NCBI RefSeq assembly: GCF_900112185.1
Contig: NZ_FOKP01000001.1
Span: 186,001-250,000 of the forward strand
Origin: Allobosea sp. CRIB-10
Lineage (GTDB): Bacteria; Pseudomonadota; Alphaproteobacteria; Rhizobiales; Beijerinckiaceae
Length of the DNA: 64,000 bases
Direction: 5' to 3'
This document shows, one piece after another, positions 30,728 to 41,094 of this stretch. The notes beneath the pieces are model-generated. The model made no database searches, had not been told where the DNA came from, and worked only from the letters and a program-made list of their open reading frames with translations. Within the stretch, counting starts at the first letter, position 1, and the number at the start of each line of letters is the position of its first letter. Position numbers and translations under genes: made by a program.

Positions 30728-31836
30728 TTCCGCGAAAACGGCGTCTGCAGCACGACGCGTGGCGGATTGGCGATCGGATCGCGCGGGTTGAGCAGGCCTC
30801 GCAGGCCGAGCGCATCAGCATCGCTGGCGTAGTTGTCGTCGTGCAGACTGGCCTCACGCACCCGCATCTGGCGGCGCAGGGCACGGACCTGCGCCTCCAT
30901 ATGCGAGATGCCGACCTTCTCGTCGATCTTGCGGCGGTCGCTGGCGGTCAGCTCGGGCGAGCCGCGGAAATCGCGGAAATCCGCGGCGGTGTAAGGCCAT
31001 TTGCCACCGGTGAAGGTCCGCACGCGCCCGTCGAGCACGATGCTGTCGCCGGGACGCAAGGTGAAGTCGCGCAGCAGCGAGACGCGGCGATCCTTCGCGG
31101 TCGCGATGGCGGGCCGGCAGGCCGGATCGGCGCCGCGCTCATAGGCATAGGCCATCGGCAGCTGGCGATAGGTCTTGCCATCGTTCGCCACGGCGTCGTC
31201 GATCGTCGCGGCGCCGGCCGCGACCTTGAAGACCTTGACCGGCACGCCGGGATTGGCGGCCTGGCACAGCGCCTCATGCGCCCTGAGATCGGACTGGCTG
31301 CGCAGATGGCCGATCGGCGCCTGGAAGCCGTCGCAGAGGCGCACGCAGATGGTCCGCGTCACATCGGCCGCGCCGGACACCGTGTCGTAGCGGATGGCCG
31401 GGAGCTTCGGCTTCTGCTGCGCCTGCTTGCGCACGGCCTGGACCGGCTTGAACGGGTTGAGCTCGACCGGTGGCGGTGCGAGACGCCCATCCGGCCGCGC
31501 CTGCTGGAAGAAGGGCAGGGACCAGGTGTGGCGGGCTGGAGCATAGGCGGACACCGGGACCGAGGCGTAGGCCGCCCGCGGCGGGGCGCGCTCGGCCCGG
31601 TTGGCGGCTTCCTGGCGATGGAAGGCGCGGATGCCGGCATCGTCCTCGGCCTGGACCAGCGAGACGGTCAGGATCGTGCCGCCGGCGCCGAGCGCGAGCC
31701 CGACACCGGCCATGGCAACCAGACGCAGGCCGCTACTGCGACCGCGCGAAACCGATTTCACCTTTGTCGAGGAGCTGGAACCGGTCGGCGGGACAGGATC
31801 GGAACGCAGGCAATCGACATTACGGACACGAAGCAC
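30724..31836 (-). CDS. DUF2865 domain-containing exported protein
   Basis: 370 residues. A basic N-terminus precedes a hydrophobic signal/anchor segment (about 38-62, AMAGVGLALGAGGTILTVSLV), then a Pro-rich linker and the DUF2865 core. The core is marked by TICVRLCDGFQAPIG and RTFTGGKWPYTAADF. The family is found almost only in Rhizobiales and has no known function. The start is GTG at 31836; an internal ATG just before the hydrophobic stretch is an alternative. The stop lies inside a dispersed repeat. Confidence 0.8.
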   Translation of the reverse strand: MLRVRNVDCLRSDPVPPTGSSSSTKVKSVSRGRSSGLRLVAMAGVGLALGAGGTILTVSLVQAEDDAGIRAFHRQEAANRAERAPPRAAYASVPVSAYAPARHTWSLPFFQQARPDGRLAPPPVELNPFKPVQAVRKQAQQKPKLPAIRYDTVSGAADVTRTICVRLCDGFQAPIGHLRSQSDLRAHEALCQAANPGVPVKVFKVAAGAATIDDAVANDGKTYRQLPMAYAYERGADPACRPAIATAKDRRVSLLRDFTLRPGDSIVLDGRVRTFTGGKWPYTAADFRDFRGSPELTASDRRKIDEKVGISHMEAQVRALRRQMRVREASLHDDNYASDADALGLRGLLNPRDPIANPPRVVLQTPFSRN

Positions 31837-32030
31837 CGCGATCTCTCCATCGCTCGCTGGTTCATTGTCCGCCGCAGGATTGGCTTAGTTTACTTTTCGT
31901 TAAGACTCAACGGCTGCCGCATTTCCGCCACCGGAAAGCGGGCTTCATCGTTAATGCGTCCGTGCGGCGTCACGCATGGGGTATCGCTGGAAGGCTGAAG
32001 AGGTGTTCGAAGCCGTCGAGCCCCACGGTC

Positions 32031-32142
32031 CTGATCCTCAGGAGGCCGCGAAGCGGCCGTCTCGACGAATGCTCCAGGAAGCTCCACAGACAAATGGAGC
32101 ATCCTTCGAGACGCAGCCTTTGGCTGCTCCTCAGGATGAGGG
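32031..32142. repeat. Long inverted repeat between the DUF2865 and RND genes
   Basis: The left side CCTGATCCTCAGGAGGC...CGTCTCGACGAATGCTCC is answered by GGAGCATCCTTCGAGACG...GCTGCTCCTCAGGATGAGG, an imperfect cruciform-like structure of about 110 bp. Inside, each arm contains its own small hairpin (GGCCGCGAAGCGGCC; GCAGCCTTTGGCTGC). It fills the 326 bp spacer 31837-32162 together with the presumed DUF2865 promoter. I see no gene there. Confidence 0.75.
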
Positions 32143-32162
32143 CTCTAGGAGCTTGAAAAAAC

Positions 32163-35100
32163 TCAATCCGGCTGGCGATGCACCGCTTGCGGGATTGCCA
32201 CTGGCACCGCGCCCGGAACCGACGCGACTTCCTCCCGCTCGCCGCGACCGCGGCCGGAGATGAAGCTGTCGACCTTGTCGAGATAGAAGTAGACGACCGG
32301 CGTGATGTAGAGCGTCAGCAGTTGCGAGACGACGAGGCCGCCGACCACGGCGATGCCGAGCGGCTGGCGTAGCTCCGCGCCCGCGCCGGCGCCGAGTGCG
32401 ATCGGCAGTACGCCGAAGATCGCGGCGAAGCTCGTCATCATGATCGGCCGGAAGCGCACCAGCGCGGCATCGCGGATCGCCGTCAGCGCGTCGTCGCCCA
32501 TCTTACGGCGCTCGATCGCGAAGTCGACCATCATGATCGCGTTCTTCTTGACGATGCCGACCAGCATCAGGATGCCGATGATCGCGATCACCGACAGGTC
32601 CATGTGGAAATACTGCAAGGCGAGCAGGGCGCCAAGGCCCGCCGAGGGCAGGCCGGACAGGATCGTGATCGGGTGGATGAAGCTCTCGTAGAGGATGCCG
32701 AGGATGATGTAGATCACCAGGATCGCGGCGACGATCAGCAGGCCCTGGCCTTTCAGCGCATCCTGGAAGAGCTGGGCCGAGCCGGCGAAGCTGGTGACGA
32801 TCGAGGCAGGCAGGTTGATCTCGCGCTCGGCGGCGCGGATCGCGTTGACGGCGTCGCCGAGCGAGACGCCCGGCGCAGTGTTGAACGAGATCGTCACCGC
32901 CGGCTGCTGCGAGATCCGGTTGACCGCGAGCGGCCCGACGCTGGGCTTGATCGTCGCCACCGTCTCGAGCGGCACGTTCTGGCCGTTGGCGGCTTTCAGC
33001 ATCAGCCGCGACAGCACCGCCGGGTCCTGCTGGTAGGCGCGGTCGGCCTCCATGATCACCTGGTAGTCGGTCGCGGGCGTGAAGATCGTCGCGATCTGGC
33101 GCGAGCCGAAGGCGTTGCCGAGCGCCTGGCGGATCTGGTCGCTGGAGATGCCCAAGCTGGCGGCGCGCTCGCGGTCGATGTCGATCGAGAGCTGCGGGTT
33201 GCGCAGTTGCAGGTCGATATTGGCGTCGCGCAGTTGCGGCAGCTGCGCCAGGCGTTGCTGCATCAGCGGCGCGTAGTTGAAGAGGGCGCCAAGGTCGGGC
33301 CCCTGCAGCGAATAGAGGTACTGCGCCCGCGAGGAACGGCCGGCATTGAGGTTGATGTTCTGGACCTGCTGGAACACCGCGGTGATGCCCGGCACCTCCG
33401 AGACGGCCCGGCGCAGGCGCGCGATCACGACCTCGGCCTTGTCGCGCTGATCCTTCGGCTTCAGCGCGATGAACATGAAGCCGTTATTGGTCGCGTTGAA
33501 GCCGCCGATATTCGAGGTCAGGTAGTCGATCGCCGGATCGGCCCGGACGATCTCGGCGACGCGGCTCTGGCGCGCCGCCATCGCCTCGAACGAGGTGTCC
33601 GGCGGGCCTTCGGTGGCGCCGCGCAGCAGGCCGGTGTCCTCGGTCGGGAAAAAGCCCTTGGGCACGTCGATATAGAGCTGGACTGAGACATAGACGGTGC
33701 CGAGCGTCACCAGCAGCATCAGGAAGCGCGCCTTGAGGACGAGGTCGAGCGTCCAGCGATAGGCGCCGAGCATGCCCTGGAAGCCCGCTTCGAACAGGCG
33801 TTCGACGATATTCGGCTTCTTGTGATGGTCGTGCGCCTTGAGGAAGCGGGCGCAGAGCATCGGGGTCAGCGTCAGCGAGACGAAGCCGGAGACGATGATC
33901 GCGGCGGCAATGGTGCCGGCGAATGTGGCGAAGACCTTGCCGACCACGCCGCCCATGAAGAAGACCGGGATGAAGACCGCGACCAGCGAGATGGTGATCG
34001 ACAGGATGGTGAAGCCGATCTCGCGTGAGCCGTCGAGCGCCGCCTGGAACGGCTTCTTGCCCATCTCGATATGCCGGATGATGTTCTCCAGCATGACGAT
34101 GGCGTCGTCGACGACGAAGCCGACTGCGAGCGTCAACGCCAGGAGCGAGATGTTGTCGAGCGAGTAGCCGAGCGCATACATGATCGCGAAGGTGCCGACC
34201 AGGGAGATGGGCAGCGCCAGCGTCGGGATCACCGTCGCGGCGAAGCTCTTCAGGAACAGGAAGATCACCATGATGACGAGGGCGATCGCGATCATCAGCG
34301 AGACCTCGACATCCTCGACCGCTTCGCGGATCGGGATCGAGCGGTCGTTGAGGACGTGCAGCTCGATCGCCGCCGGCAATTGCGCGCGATAGGCGTCGAG
34401 CTTGCCCTTGATGCTGTCGACGACCTGGACGGTGTTGGCGTCGGACTGGCGATAGACCGCCAGCATGATCGAGCGCTGGCCGTTGTACCAGCTGCCGGTC
34501 TGGTCGTTCTCGACGGAATCGTAGATCTGGGCGACGTCGTTGAGCCGGATCGGGATGCCGTTCTTCTGCGAGATGATCAGGTTGCCGTATTCGCCGGCCC
34601 GCTCCATTTGGCCGGTGGCGCCGAGCGTCAGCCGCTGATTGGTGCCGTTCAGCGTTCCGACCGGGGAGTTCGAATTGGCCGCGGCGATGGCCGTGCGGAC
34701 CTCGGCGAGGGACAGGCCGCGGGCCGAGACGGCGTCGGGGTTCACGCGCACGCGCACCGCATATTTTTGCGCGCCGAAGATGTTGACCTGGGCGACGCCG
34801 GGCAGTTGCGAGATCTGCTGCTGCAGGATGTTCTCGCCGAATTCATGGACCTCGTAGAGCGGCTTGGTCGCCGAGGTCAGCACCATGAACAGCACCGGCT
34901 GGTCGGCCGGGTTGACCTTCCTGAAGCTCGGCGGGGCAGGGAGCTCCGGCGGCAGGCGCCGCACCGTCGCGCTGAGCGCCGCTTGCACGTCGAGCGCGGC
35001 GCCGTCGATGTTGCGGTTGAGGTCGAATTGCAGCGTGATCGAGGTCGAGCCTTGCTGCGAGACCGATGACATCGAGGTGATGCCGGAGATCGAGGCGAAT

Positions 35101-35309
35101 TCGCGCTCGAGCGGCGCCGCGACCGAGGAGGCCATCGTCTCCGGGCTGGCGCCGGGCAGGCGGGCGCTGACATTGATGGTCGGGAAATCGACCCGGGGCA
35201 GGGCAGCGACCGGCAGCTGCTTGAAGGCGAACAGCCCGAAGATCAGGAACGTCGCCATCAGGAGGGTCGTCATGACCGGGCGACGGATGCAGAGCTCGGG
35301 CAGGTTCAT
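32163..35309 (-). CDS. RND multidrug efflux permease (MdtB/MuxB-like)
   Basis: 1048 residues, the usual length of an AcrB-type inner-membrane pump. The start MNLPELCIRRPVMTTLLM and the proton-relay helix VGFVVDDAIVMLENI are diagnostic, as are the large periplasmic loops, LTLTPMLCARFL and the C-terminal GIVKKNAIMMVDFAI. Twelve membrane helices are expected. The start codon overlaps the stop of the membrane-fusion gene by one base, implying coupled translation. No outer-membrane channel gene follows, so it likely shares one. Substrate is unknown. Confidence 0.94.
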   Translation of the reverse strand: MNLPELCIRRPVMTTLLMATFLIFGLFAFKQLPVAALPRVDFPTINVSARLPGASPETMASSVAAPLEREFASISGITSMSSVSQQGSTSITLQFDLNRNIDGAALDVQAALSATVRRLPPELPAPPSFRKVNPADQPVLFMVLTSATKPLYEVHEFGENILQQQISQLPGVAQVNIFGAQKYAVRVRVNPDAVSARGLSLAEVRTAIAAANSNSPVGTLNGTNQRLTLGATGQMERAGEYGNLIISQKNGIPIRLNDVAQIYDSVENDQTGSWYNGQRSIMLAVYRQSDANTVQVVDSIKGKLDAYRAQLPAAIELHVLNDRSIPIREAVEDVEVSLMIAIALVIMVIFLFLKSFAATVIPTLALPISLVGTFAIMYALGYSLDNISLLALTLAVGFVVDDAIVMLENIIRHIEMGKKPFQAALDGSREIGFTILSITISLVAVFIPVFFMGGVVGKVFATFAGTIAAAIIVSGFVSLTLTPMLCARFLKAHDHHKKPNIVERLFEAGFQGMLGAYRWTLDLVLKARFLMLLVTLGTVYVSVQLYIDVPKGFFPTEDTGLLRGATEGPPDTSFEAMAARQSRVAEIVRADPAIDYLTSNIGGFNATNNGFMFIALKPKDQRDKAEVVIARLRRAVSEVPGITAVFQQVQNINLNAGRSSRAQYLYSLQGPDLGALFNYAPLMQQRLAQLPQLRDANIDLQLRNPQLSIDIDRERAASLGISSDQIRQALGNAFGSRQIATIFTPATDYQVIMEADRAYQQDPAVLSRLMLKAANGQNVPLETVATIKPSVGPLAVNRISQQPAVTISFNTAPGVSLGDAVNAIRAAEREINLPASIVTSFAGSAQLFQDALKGQGLLIVAAILVIYIILGILYESFIHPITILSGLPSAGLGALLALQYFHMDLSVIAIIGILMLVGIVKKNAIMMVDFAIERRKMGDDALTAIRDAALVRFRPIMMTSFAAIFGVLPIALGAGAGAELRQPLGIAVVGGLVVSQLLTLYITPVVYFYLDKVDSFISGRGRGEREEVASVPGAVPVAIPQAVHRQPD

Positions 35310-36574
35310 CAGCCGGCGCTCCCCCGCTGGGAGGTGAGGTTCGGCGCCGGCGGGCTCTGGCCGCCGCGGCCGCGCTCGATCGTGCGCGCGCCCTCGGTCA
35401 GCAGCAGCTGCCCGTCGATCACCACCGTTTCGTCGCCAGTGAGGCCGGAGGCGATGACGGCGCGATCGTCGACATTGCGGGCGAGCACGATCGGGCGGGC
35501 GCGCGCGAGGTTGTTCTCGATCACGAAGACATAGGAGCCGTTCTGCCCGGTCTGCACCGCCTCGCGCGGCACCGTGACGGCGTCGGGCTCGGTCCGCAGC
35601 GTCAGCCTGACCTGGCCGAGCGCCCCGGGCCAGAGCGTCTCGGCCGGATTGTCGAAGCTGGCGCGGATCTGGATCGTGCCGGTCGTCGCGTCGACCGCGT
35701 TGTCGATCACTGCGATCGTGCCTTCGATGCTCTTGCCGACGCCCTGCTGGCTCGCCTGGACGACGGCCGTCTTCGCCTGCATCGCCTCGCGGATCTCCGG
35801 CAGATAGCGCTGCGCCACGGCGAAGCTGACATAGATCGGGTCGATCTGGTTGATCGTCGCCAGCATGGCCGAACTGTCGCCGCTCTTGGCGATGTTGCCT
35901 TCCTTCAAGGCGGCGACTCCGACGCGGCCCGAGACCGGCGCGCTGATCGTATAATAGCTGAGCTGGACGCGCAGGCTGTCGACAGCCGCTTCTCCACCAC
36001 GGATCGCGGCACGCAGCGTGCTCACCGCCGTGCGGGCGGTATCGAGCCGTGCGTCGGTGGCGATTTCGCGCCGGGAGAGTTCTTCGGCCCGGCGCAGATC
36101 GGATTCAGCTGCGATGAGCGAGGCCTTGTCGCGCGCGACATTGGCCTCGGCCTGACGCAACTGCGCCTCGAGCTGGCGCGAGTCCAGCCGGAACAGCACA
36201 TCGCCCTTGTTGACCATGGCGCCGTCGCGGAACTCGACCGCCATGATCTGGCTGTCGACGCGCGAGCGGATATTGACGGTGGAGATCGCTTGGACCGTGC
36301 CGATCGCGTCGATCCGGACCGGCATCGCCCGGCGCTCGACCTTGGCGGTGACGACAGTCACCGGCGGCCGGTTGGGCTGGCCGGAGCGGTTGCCGCCGGC
36401 TGCTGGCGCGGAAGCCGTCGCTACCGGCTTCGCCGGTCCCGGGATCACCTTGCCGTAAGGAACCTGGTCGAGCGGCCAGGGAACCGGACGCCCGGTGTAA
36501 TGAAGAAACGCGCCCGCGGCGAGAACGCCCGCGGCCGAGAACAGAGCCACACGCCCGAAAGTCAGCACTGCCAT
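35309..36574 (-). CDS. RND efflux periplasmic adaptor (membrane fusion protein)
   Basis: 421 residues. It has an N-terminal signal/anchor helix (LFSAAGVLAAGAFL), a lipoyl half-motif (VDSQIMAVEFRDGAMVNKGDVLFRLD), an alpha-helical hairpin, a second lipoyl half (ISAPVSGRVGVAALKEGNIA) and a beta-barrel (LWPGALGQVRLTLRT). This is the standard MdtA-like adaptor. The ATG at 36574 (MAVLTFGRVALF) is preferred to 36643, whose added residues look non-coding. It precedes its cognate permease. Confidence 0.92.
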   Translation of the reverse strand: MAVLTFGRVALFSAAGVLAAGAFLHYTGRPVPWPLDQVPYGKVIPGPAKPVATASAPAAGGNRSGQPNRPPVTVVTAKVERRAMPVRIDAIGTVQAISTVNIRSRVDSQIMAVEFRDGAMVNKGDVLFRLDSRQLEAQLRQAEANVARDKASLIAAESDLRRAEELSRREIATDARLDTARTAVSTLRAAIRGGEAAVDSLRVQLSYYTISAPVSGRVGVAALKEGNIAKSGDSSAMLATINQIDPIYVSFAVAQRYLPEIREAMQAKTAVVQASQQGVGKSIEGTIAVIDNAVDATTGTIQIRASFDNPAETLWPGALGQVRLTLRTEPDAVTVPREAVQTGQNGSYVFVIENNLARARPIVLARNVDDRAVIASGLTGDETVVIDGQLLLTEGARTIERGRGGQSPPAPNLTSQRGSAG

Positions 36575-36789
36575 CGAAAGCCTTGCGCCACGGGGAGCGC
36601 CATGCCGACCCTGTCGAACGGTTGCTCCCCAAACCGTCCTCACCGCAAGAAGTTAGCATGAAGACGGCCCGATTTCGACGCAAGTGTCTAACACGGTTTA
36701 TTGAGTGCTGTAGCGACGCGGTGACAGGACGACAATTCAGTGGAGCGAAATCGCTGTCACACGTCTTGCGTGCGCAAAGTAAACCCCGT

Positions 36790-37200
36790 TCAGATGATAG
36801 CAATCACGATGCCGATCCACATGAAGAACAGGCATGCGATGCCTGCTGCGAAGACGAGCGCCCGGTGCTTGAGGCTGTTGGAGCCGGTGTGGATCAATGT
36901 ATGGGCGACGCGCGTGACGACAAAAGCCCAGGCCAGCGCCGCCATGACATAGCCGGTAGCGCCGACATGGATCGCGATCAGGGTGAGCGCGAAGAACAGG
37001 ACCGGCGTCTCGAACTGATTACTGAAATTGGCCGCGGCGAGACGGGCCGAATCCGGGTAGCGCTCGGTCGAGACCGCGATATCGGCGAGCTTGATCTCGC
37101 GATTGGCAAAGGCCTGCTTGCGGCGCCGGAACATGATGACGAGGACGACGAAGCTCCAGAAAATCTGGGCCAGCGCCGGATAGATCAGCTTGAGCGTCAT
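36790..37200 (-). CDS. MAPEG-family membrane protein
   Basis: 136 residues with four membrane segments. It carries the MAPEG pattern RLAAANFSNQFETPVLFFAL followed by RVAHTLIHTGSN. Bacterial MAPEG proteins resemble glutathione-dependent microsomal enzymes, but roles are mostly untested. GAGGAC precedes the ATG at 37200. It lies between guaB and the RND pair, all on the minus strand, with 215 bp before the adaptor gene. Confidence 0.88.
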   Translation of the reverse strand: MTLKLIYPALAQIFWSFVVLVIMFRRRKQAFANREIKLADIAVSTERYPDSARLAAANFSNQFETPVLFFALTLIAIHVGATGYVMAALAWAFVVTRVAHTLIHTGSNSLKHRALVFAAGIACLFFMWIGIVIAII

Positions 37201-37270
37201 GCAAGTCCTCTTCGTGGAGCGGCGGACCGACAACTGGGTCCGCCTTCCGGAAGTATCCGATGCCCAATCG

Positions 37271-37298
37271 AAAAAGGACAGATCGCCATGAGGCGATC
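37271..37298 (-). terminator. Candidate intrinsic terminator of guaB
   Basis: GATCGCC (37281-37287) pairs with GGCGATC (37292-37298) across ATGA, and on the minus strand a T-run (37271-37275) follows after five bases. It ends 6 bp from the guaB stop. Confidence 0.6.
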
Positions 37299-37303
37299 CG
37301 AGA

Positions 37304-38899
<1,596 letters not shown>

Positions 38900-38915
38900 C
38901 TAGAGGCATCATCAT

Positions 38916-38958
38916 AAAAACTGTCGAGGCGGTCGCGGCACGGCACCGCGACCGCCTC
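38916..38958 (-). terminator. Intrinsic terminator of the small Cys-containing exported protein gene
   Basis: A 13-bp perfect stem, GAGGCGGTCGCGG (38926-38938) with CCGCGACCGCCTC (38946-38958), surrounds a 7 nt loop. On the minus strand a T-run (38916-38920) follows after five bases. It lies 10 bp beyond the stop of the 114-residue gene. Confidence 0.8.
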
Positions 38959-38967
38959 GCACAATCG

Positions 38968-39312
38968 TCAGTGCTTCCGCACCGGACGCGTCTGGCTGGC
39001 CTGCGCCGCGGGAGGCGCAGCGTTGGGCATCACGAAGAAGCAGCCATTGCCCATCATCATGCTGCCCTGGGCGTTGGCCATCTGCTGACAGTCCTTCTGA
39101 CGGCCGCAATTGGTGGTCCGCAGAATATCGCCGGAGCCGGGCGTGACGACCCGCATGGCGCAGCCTTCTTCCCAGTTCATCGACTGTGCGGAAGCCGGAG
39201 CCTGGCCGGCGCTGAATAGGGCGGCGGCGCCTGCGAGCAAGGCGAGAGCGGCGCCGTGACGGAGCGCGGTTGAGGCGACCGAGCGGACGTGATGGTGAGT
39301 GGAAGCGATCAT
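38968..39312 (-). CDS. Small exported protein with four cysteines
   Basis: 114 residues. The signal peptide (hydrophobic 20-35, probable cleavage after ASAQ near 43) leads to a ~70-residue mature domain. This has Cys51, Cys69, Cys75 and Cys91 (WEEGCAM, TTNCGRQKDC, GNGCFFV) and a Met/Gly-rich patch. The even, spaced cysteines suggest two disulfides in the periplasm. I recognise no named family. The ~296 bp to the divergent MFS gene should contain both promoters but shows no clear boxes. Confidence 0.75.
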   Translation of the reverse strand: MIASTHHHVRSVASTALRHGAALALLAGAAALFSAGQAPASAQSMNWEEGCAMRVVTPGSGDILRTTNCGRQKDCQQMANAQGSMMMGNGCFFVMPNAAPPAAQASQTRPVRKH

Positions 39313-39608
39313 GAAACACCTCTTGCCCGCGGCGATGCCGCGCTGGCTGATACGAAAGCGTTACCCCTTCCTACGTTGAGATAGGCACGGGCTGATCGAA
39401 TTGCCCTGCAAAAAACGCATAGCCGCGCCGCAATCACAGCCTTGTGACGATCTGGGCGCGGATCGGAAGCCGGCTTGCCTTGAAACGCCACAGTCCGCGG
39501 CCATGCACCGGGTGCAACTCTTGTCATCATGCCCCGATCCGCTCTCGCCAGCTGCCAGCACCCACATTAAAGGCCTGCGGGCGGCCAAAAATCCGAAAGT
39601 CCGATTCC

Positions 39609-41048
39609 TTGCAGCGCGCCAAACTCCTGCCTCTGATCGTCGCCTGCGCGCTGTTCATGGAGAACACCGACTCGACGGTGATCGCGACCTCGCTGCCGGT
39701 GATCGCGCAGTCGCTCGGCGAGGACCCGATCGCGCTCAAGCTGGCGCTGACCTCATATCTCGTCAGCCTCGCCGTCTTCATCCCGATCTCCGGCTGGATG
39801 GCGGACAAGTTCGGCGCCCGCACCATCTTCAGGACGGCGCTCGGCATCTTCATGCTCGGCTCCGTGCTCTGCGCCTTCTCGAACTCGCTCGGAGCCTTCG
39901 TCGGCGCGCGCTTCATCCAGGGCATGGGCGGGGCGATGATGGTGCCGGTCGGCCGGCTCGTCATCCTGCGCAGCGTCGAGAAATCGCAGATCGTCAGCGC
40001 GCTCGCCTATCTGACCGTGCCGGCGCTGGTCGGCCCGGTCGTCGGGCCGGTGGTCGGCGGCTTCATTACGACCTATTTCGACTGGCGCTGGATCTTCTTC
40101 ATCAACATCCCGATCGGTTTTCTCGGCATCGCGCTCGCGACGATGTTCTTCGAGGACATCCGCGAGGAGGATGTCGCGCCGCTCGACATCATCGGCTTCC
40201 TGCTCTCCTCGACCGGCTTCGCCGCCCTGATGCTCGGCCTCGCCACCGGCGGGCGCCATCTTGTCCCCGTTGCGGTCTCCTATGCTTGCGTCGCCTTCGG
40301 CGTGGCGGCGCTGGTCGTCTACTGGTTCCATGCGCGCCGGCTGGCCTATCCGGTGCTCAACCTCTCGCTGCTGCGAATCCCGACCTACCGGATCGGCGTG
40401 ATCGGCGGCTCGGTTTTCCGTATCGGAATCGGCGCCATCCCCTTCCTGCTGCCGCTGATGCTGCAGCTCGGCTTCGGCCTCGACGCACTGCAATCGGGCC
40501 TGATCACCTTCGCCTCGGCCGCCGGCGCGCTGATCATGAAGACGCTGGCGAAGACGATCCTCGCCCGCTTCGGCTTCCGCGGCGTGCTGACCTTCAATGC
40601 GCTGATCGGCTCGGCCTTCCTCGCGGCCTCCGGCCTGTTCACGCCGACGACGCCGCACTGGCTGATGCTCGGCGTCCTGCTGATCGGCGGCTGCTTCCGC
40701 TCGCTGCAGTTCACCGGCATCAACGCGTTGAGCTATGCCGACGTCTCCAATCGCGACATGTCGAGCGCGACCAGCCTCTCCAGCGTCGCCCAGCAATTGT
40801 CGCTCAGCCTCGGCGTCACCATCGGCGCCTTCGCGCTCGAGGCCGCCAATCTCTACAATGGCGGCAAGACGCTCGGCGCCGGCGATTTCTGGCCGGCCTT
40901 CGCCCTCGTCGGCCTGATCTCCGCCTCCTCGGTTCTGTGGATGATGCAGCTCAAGCCCGATGCCGGCGCCGAGGTCTCCGGCCATGCGCCGGTGAGCGCT
41001 CGCAAGGTCACCGCGCAGGCGATCGAGGACCAGAAGCCGCTCGAGTGA
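39609..41048 (+). CDS. MFS drug exporter, DHA2 family
   Basis: About 479 residues from a TTG at 39609 (QRAKLLPLIVACALFMENTDST). Sequence upstream of it in the frame is hydrophilic and unlike a transporter start, though no strong ribosome binding site marks the TTG. Signatures are MENTDSTVIATSLPVIA in helix 1, the loop motif GWMADKFGARTIF, and about 13-14 hydrophobic segments. The DHA2 group pumps drugs by proton antiport; substrate unknown. It precedes recJ by 46 bp. Confidence 0.88.
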   Translation: MQRAKLLPLIVACALFMENTDSTVIATSLPVIAQSLGEDPIALKLALTSYLVSLAVFIPISGWMADKFGARTIFRTALGIFMLGSVLCAFSNSLGAFVGARFIQGMGGAMMVPVGRLVILRSVEKSQIVSALAYLTVPALVGPVVGPVVGGFITTYFDWRWIFFINIPIGFLGIALATMFFEDIREEDVAPLDIIGFLLSSTGFAALMLGLATGGRHLVPVAVSYACVAFGVAALVVYWFHARRLAYPVLNLSLLRIPTYRIGVIGGSVFRIGIGAIPFLLPLMLQLGFGLDALQSGLITFASAAGALIMKTLAKTILARFGFRGVLTFNALIGSAFLAASGLFTPTTPHWLMLGVLLIGGCFRSLQFTGINALSYADVSNRDMSSATSLSSVAQQLSLSLGVTIGAFALEAANLYNGGKTLGAGDFWPAFALVGLISASSVLWMMQLKPDAGAEVSGHAPVSARKVTAQAIEDQKPLE

Positions 41049-41094
41049 TGCACCTTGGATTGACGAACCCGCGCTGCTGCGCCAGCGGTGATGC

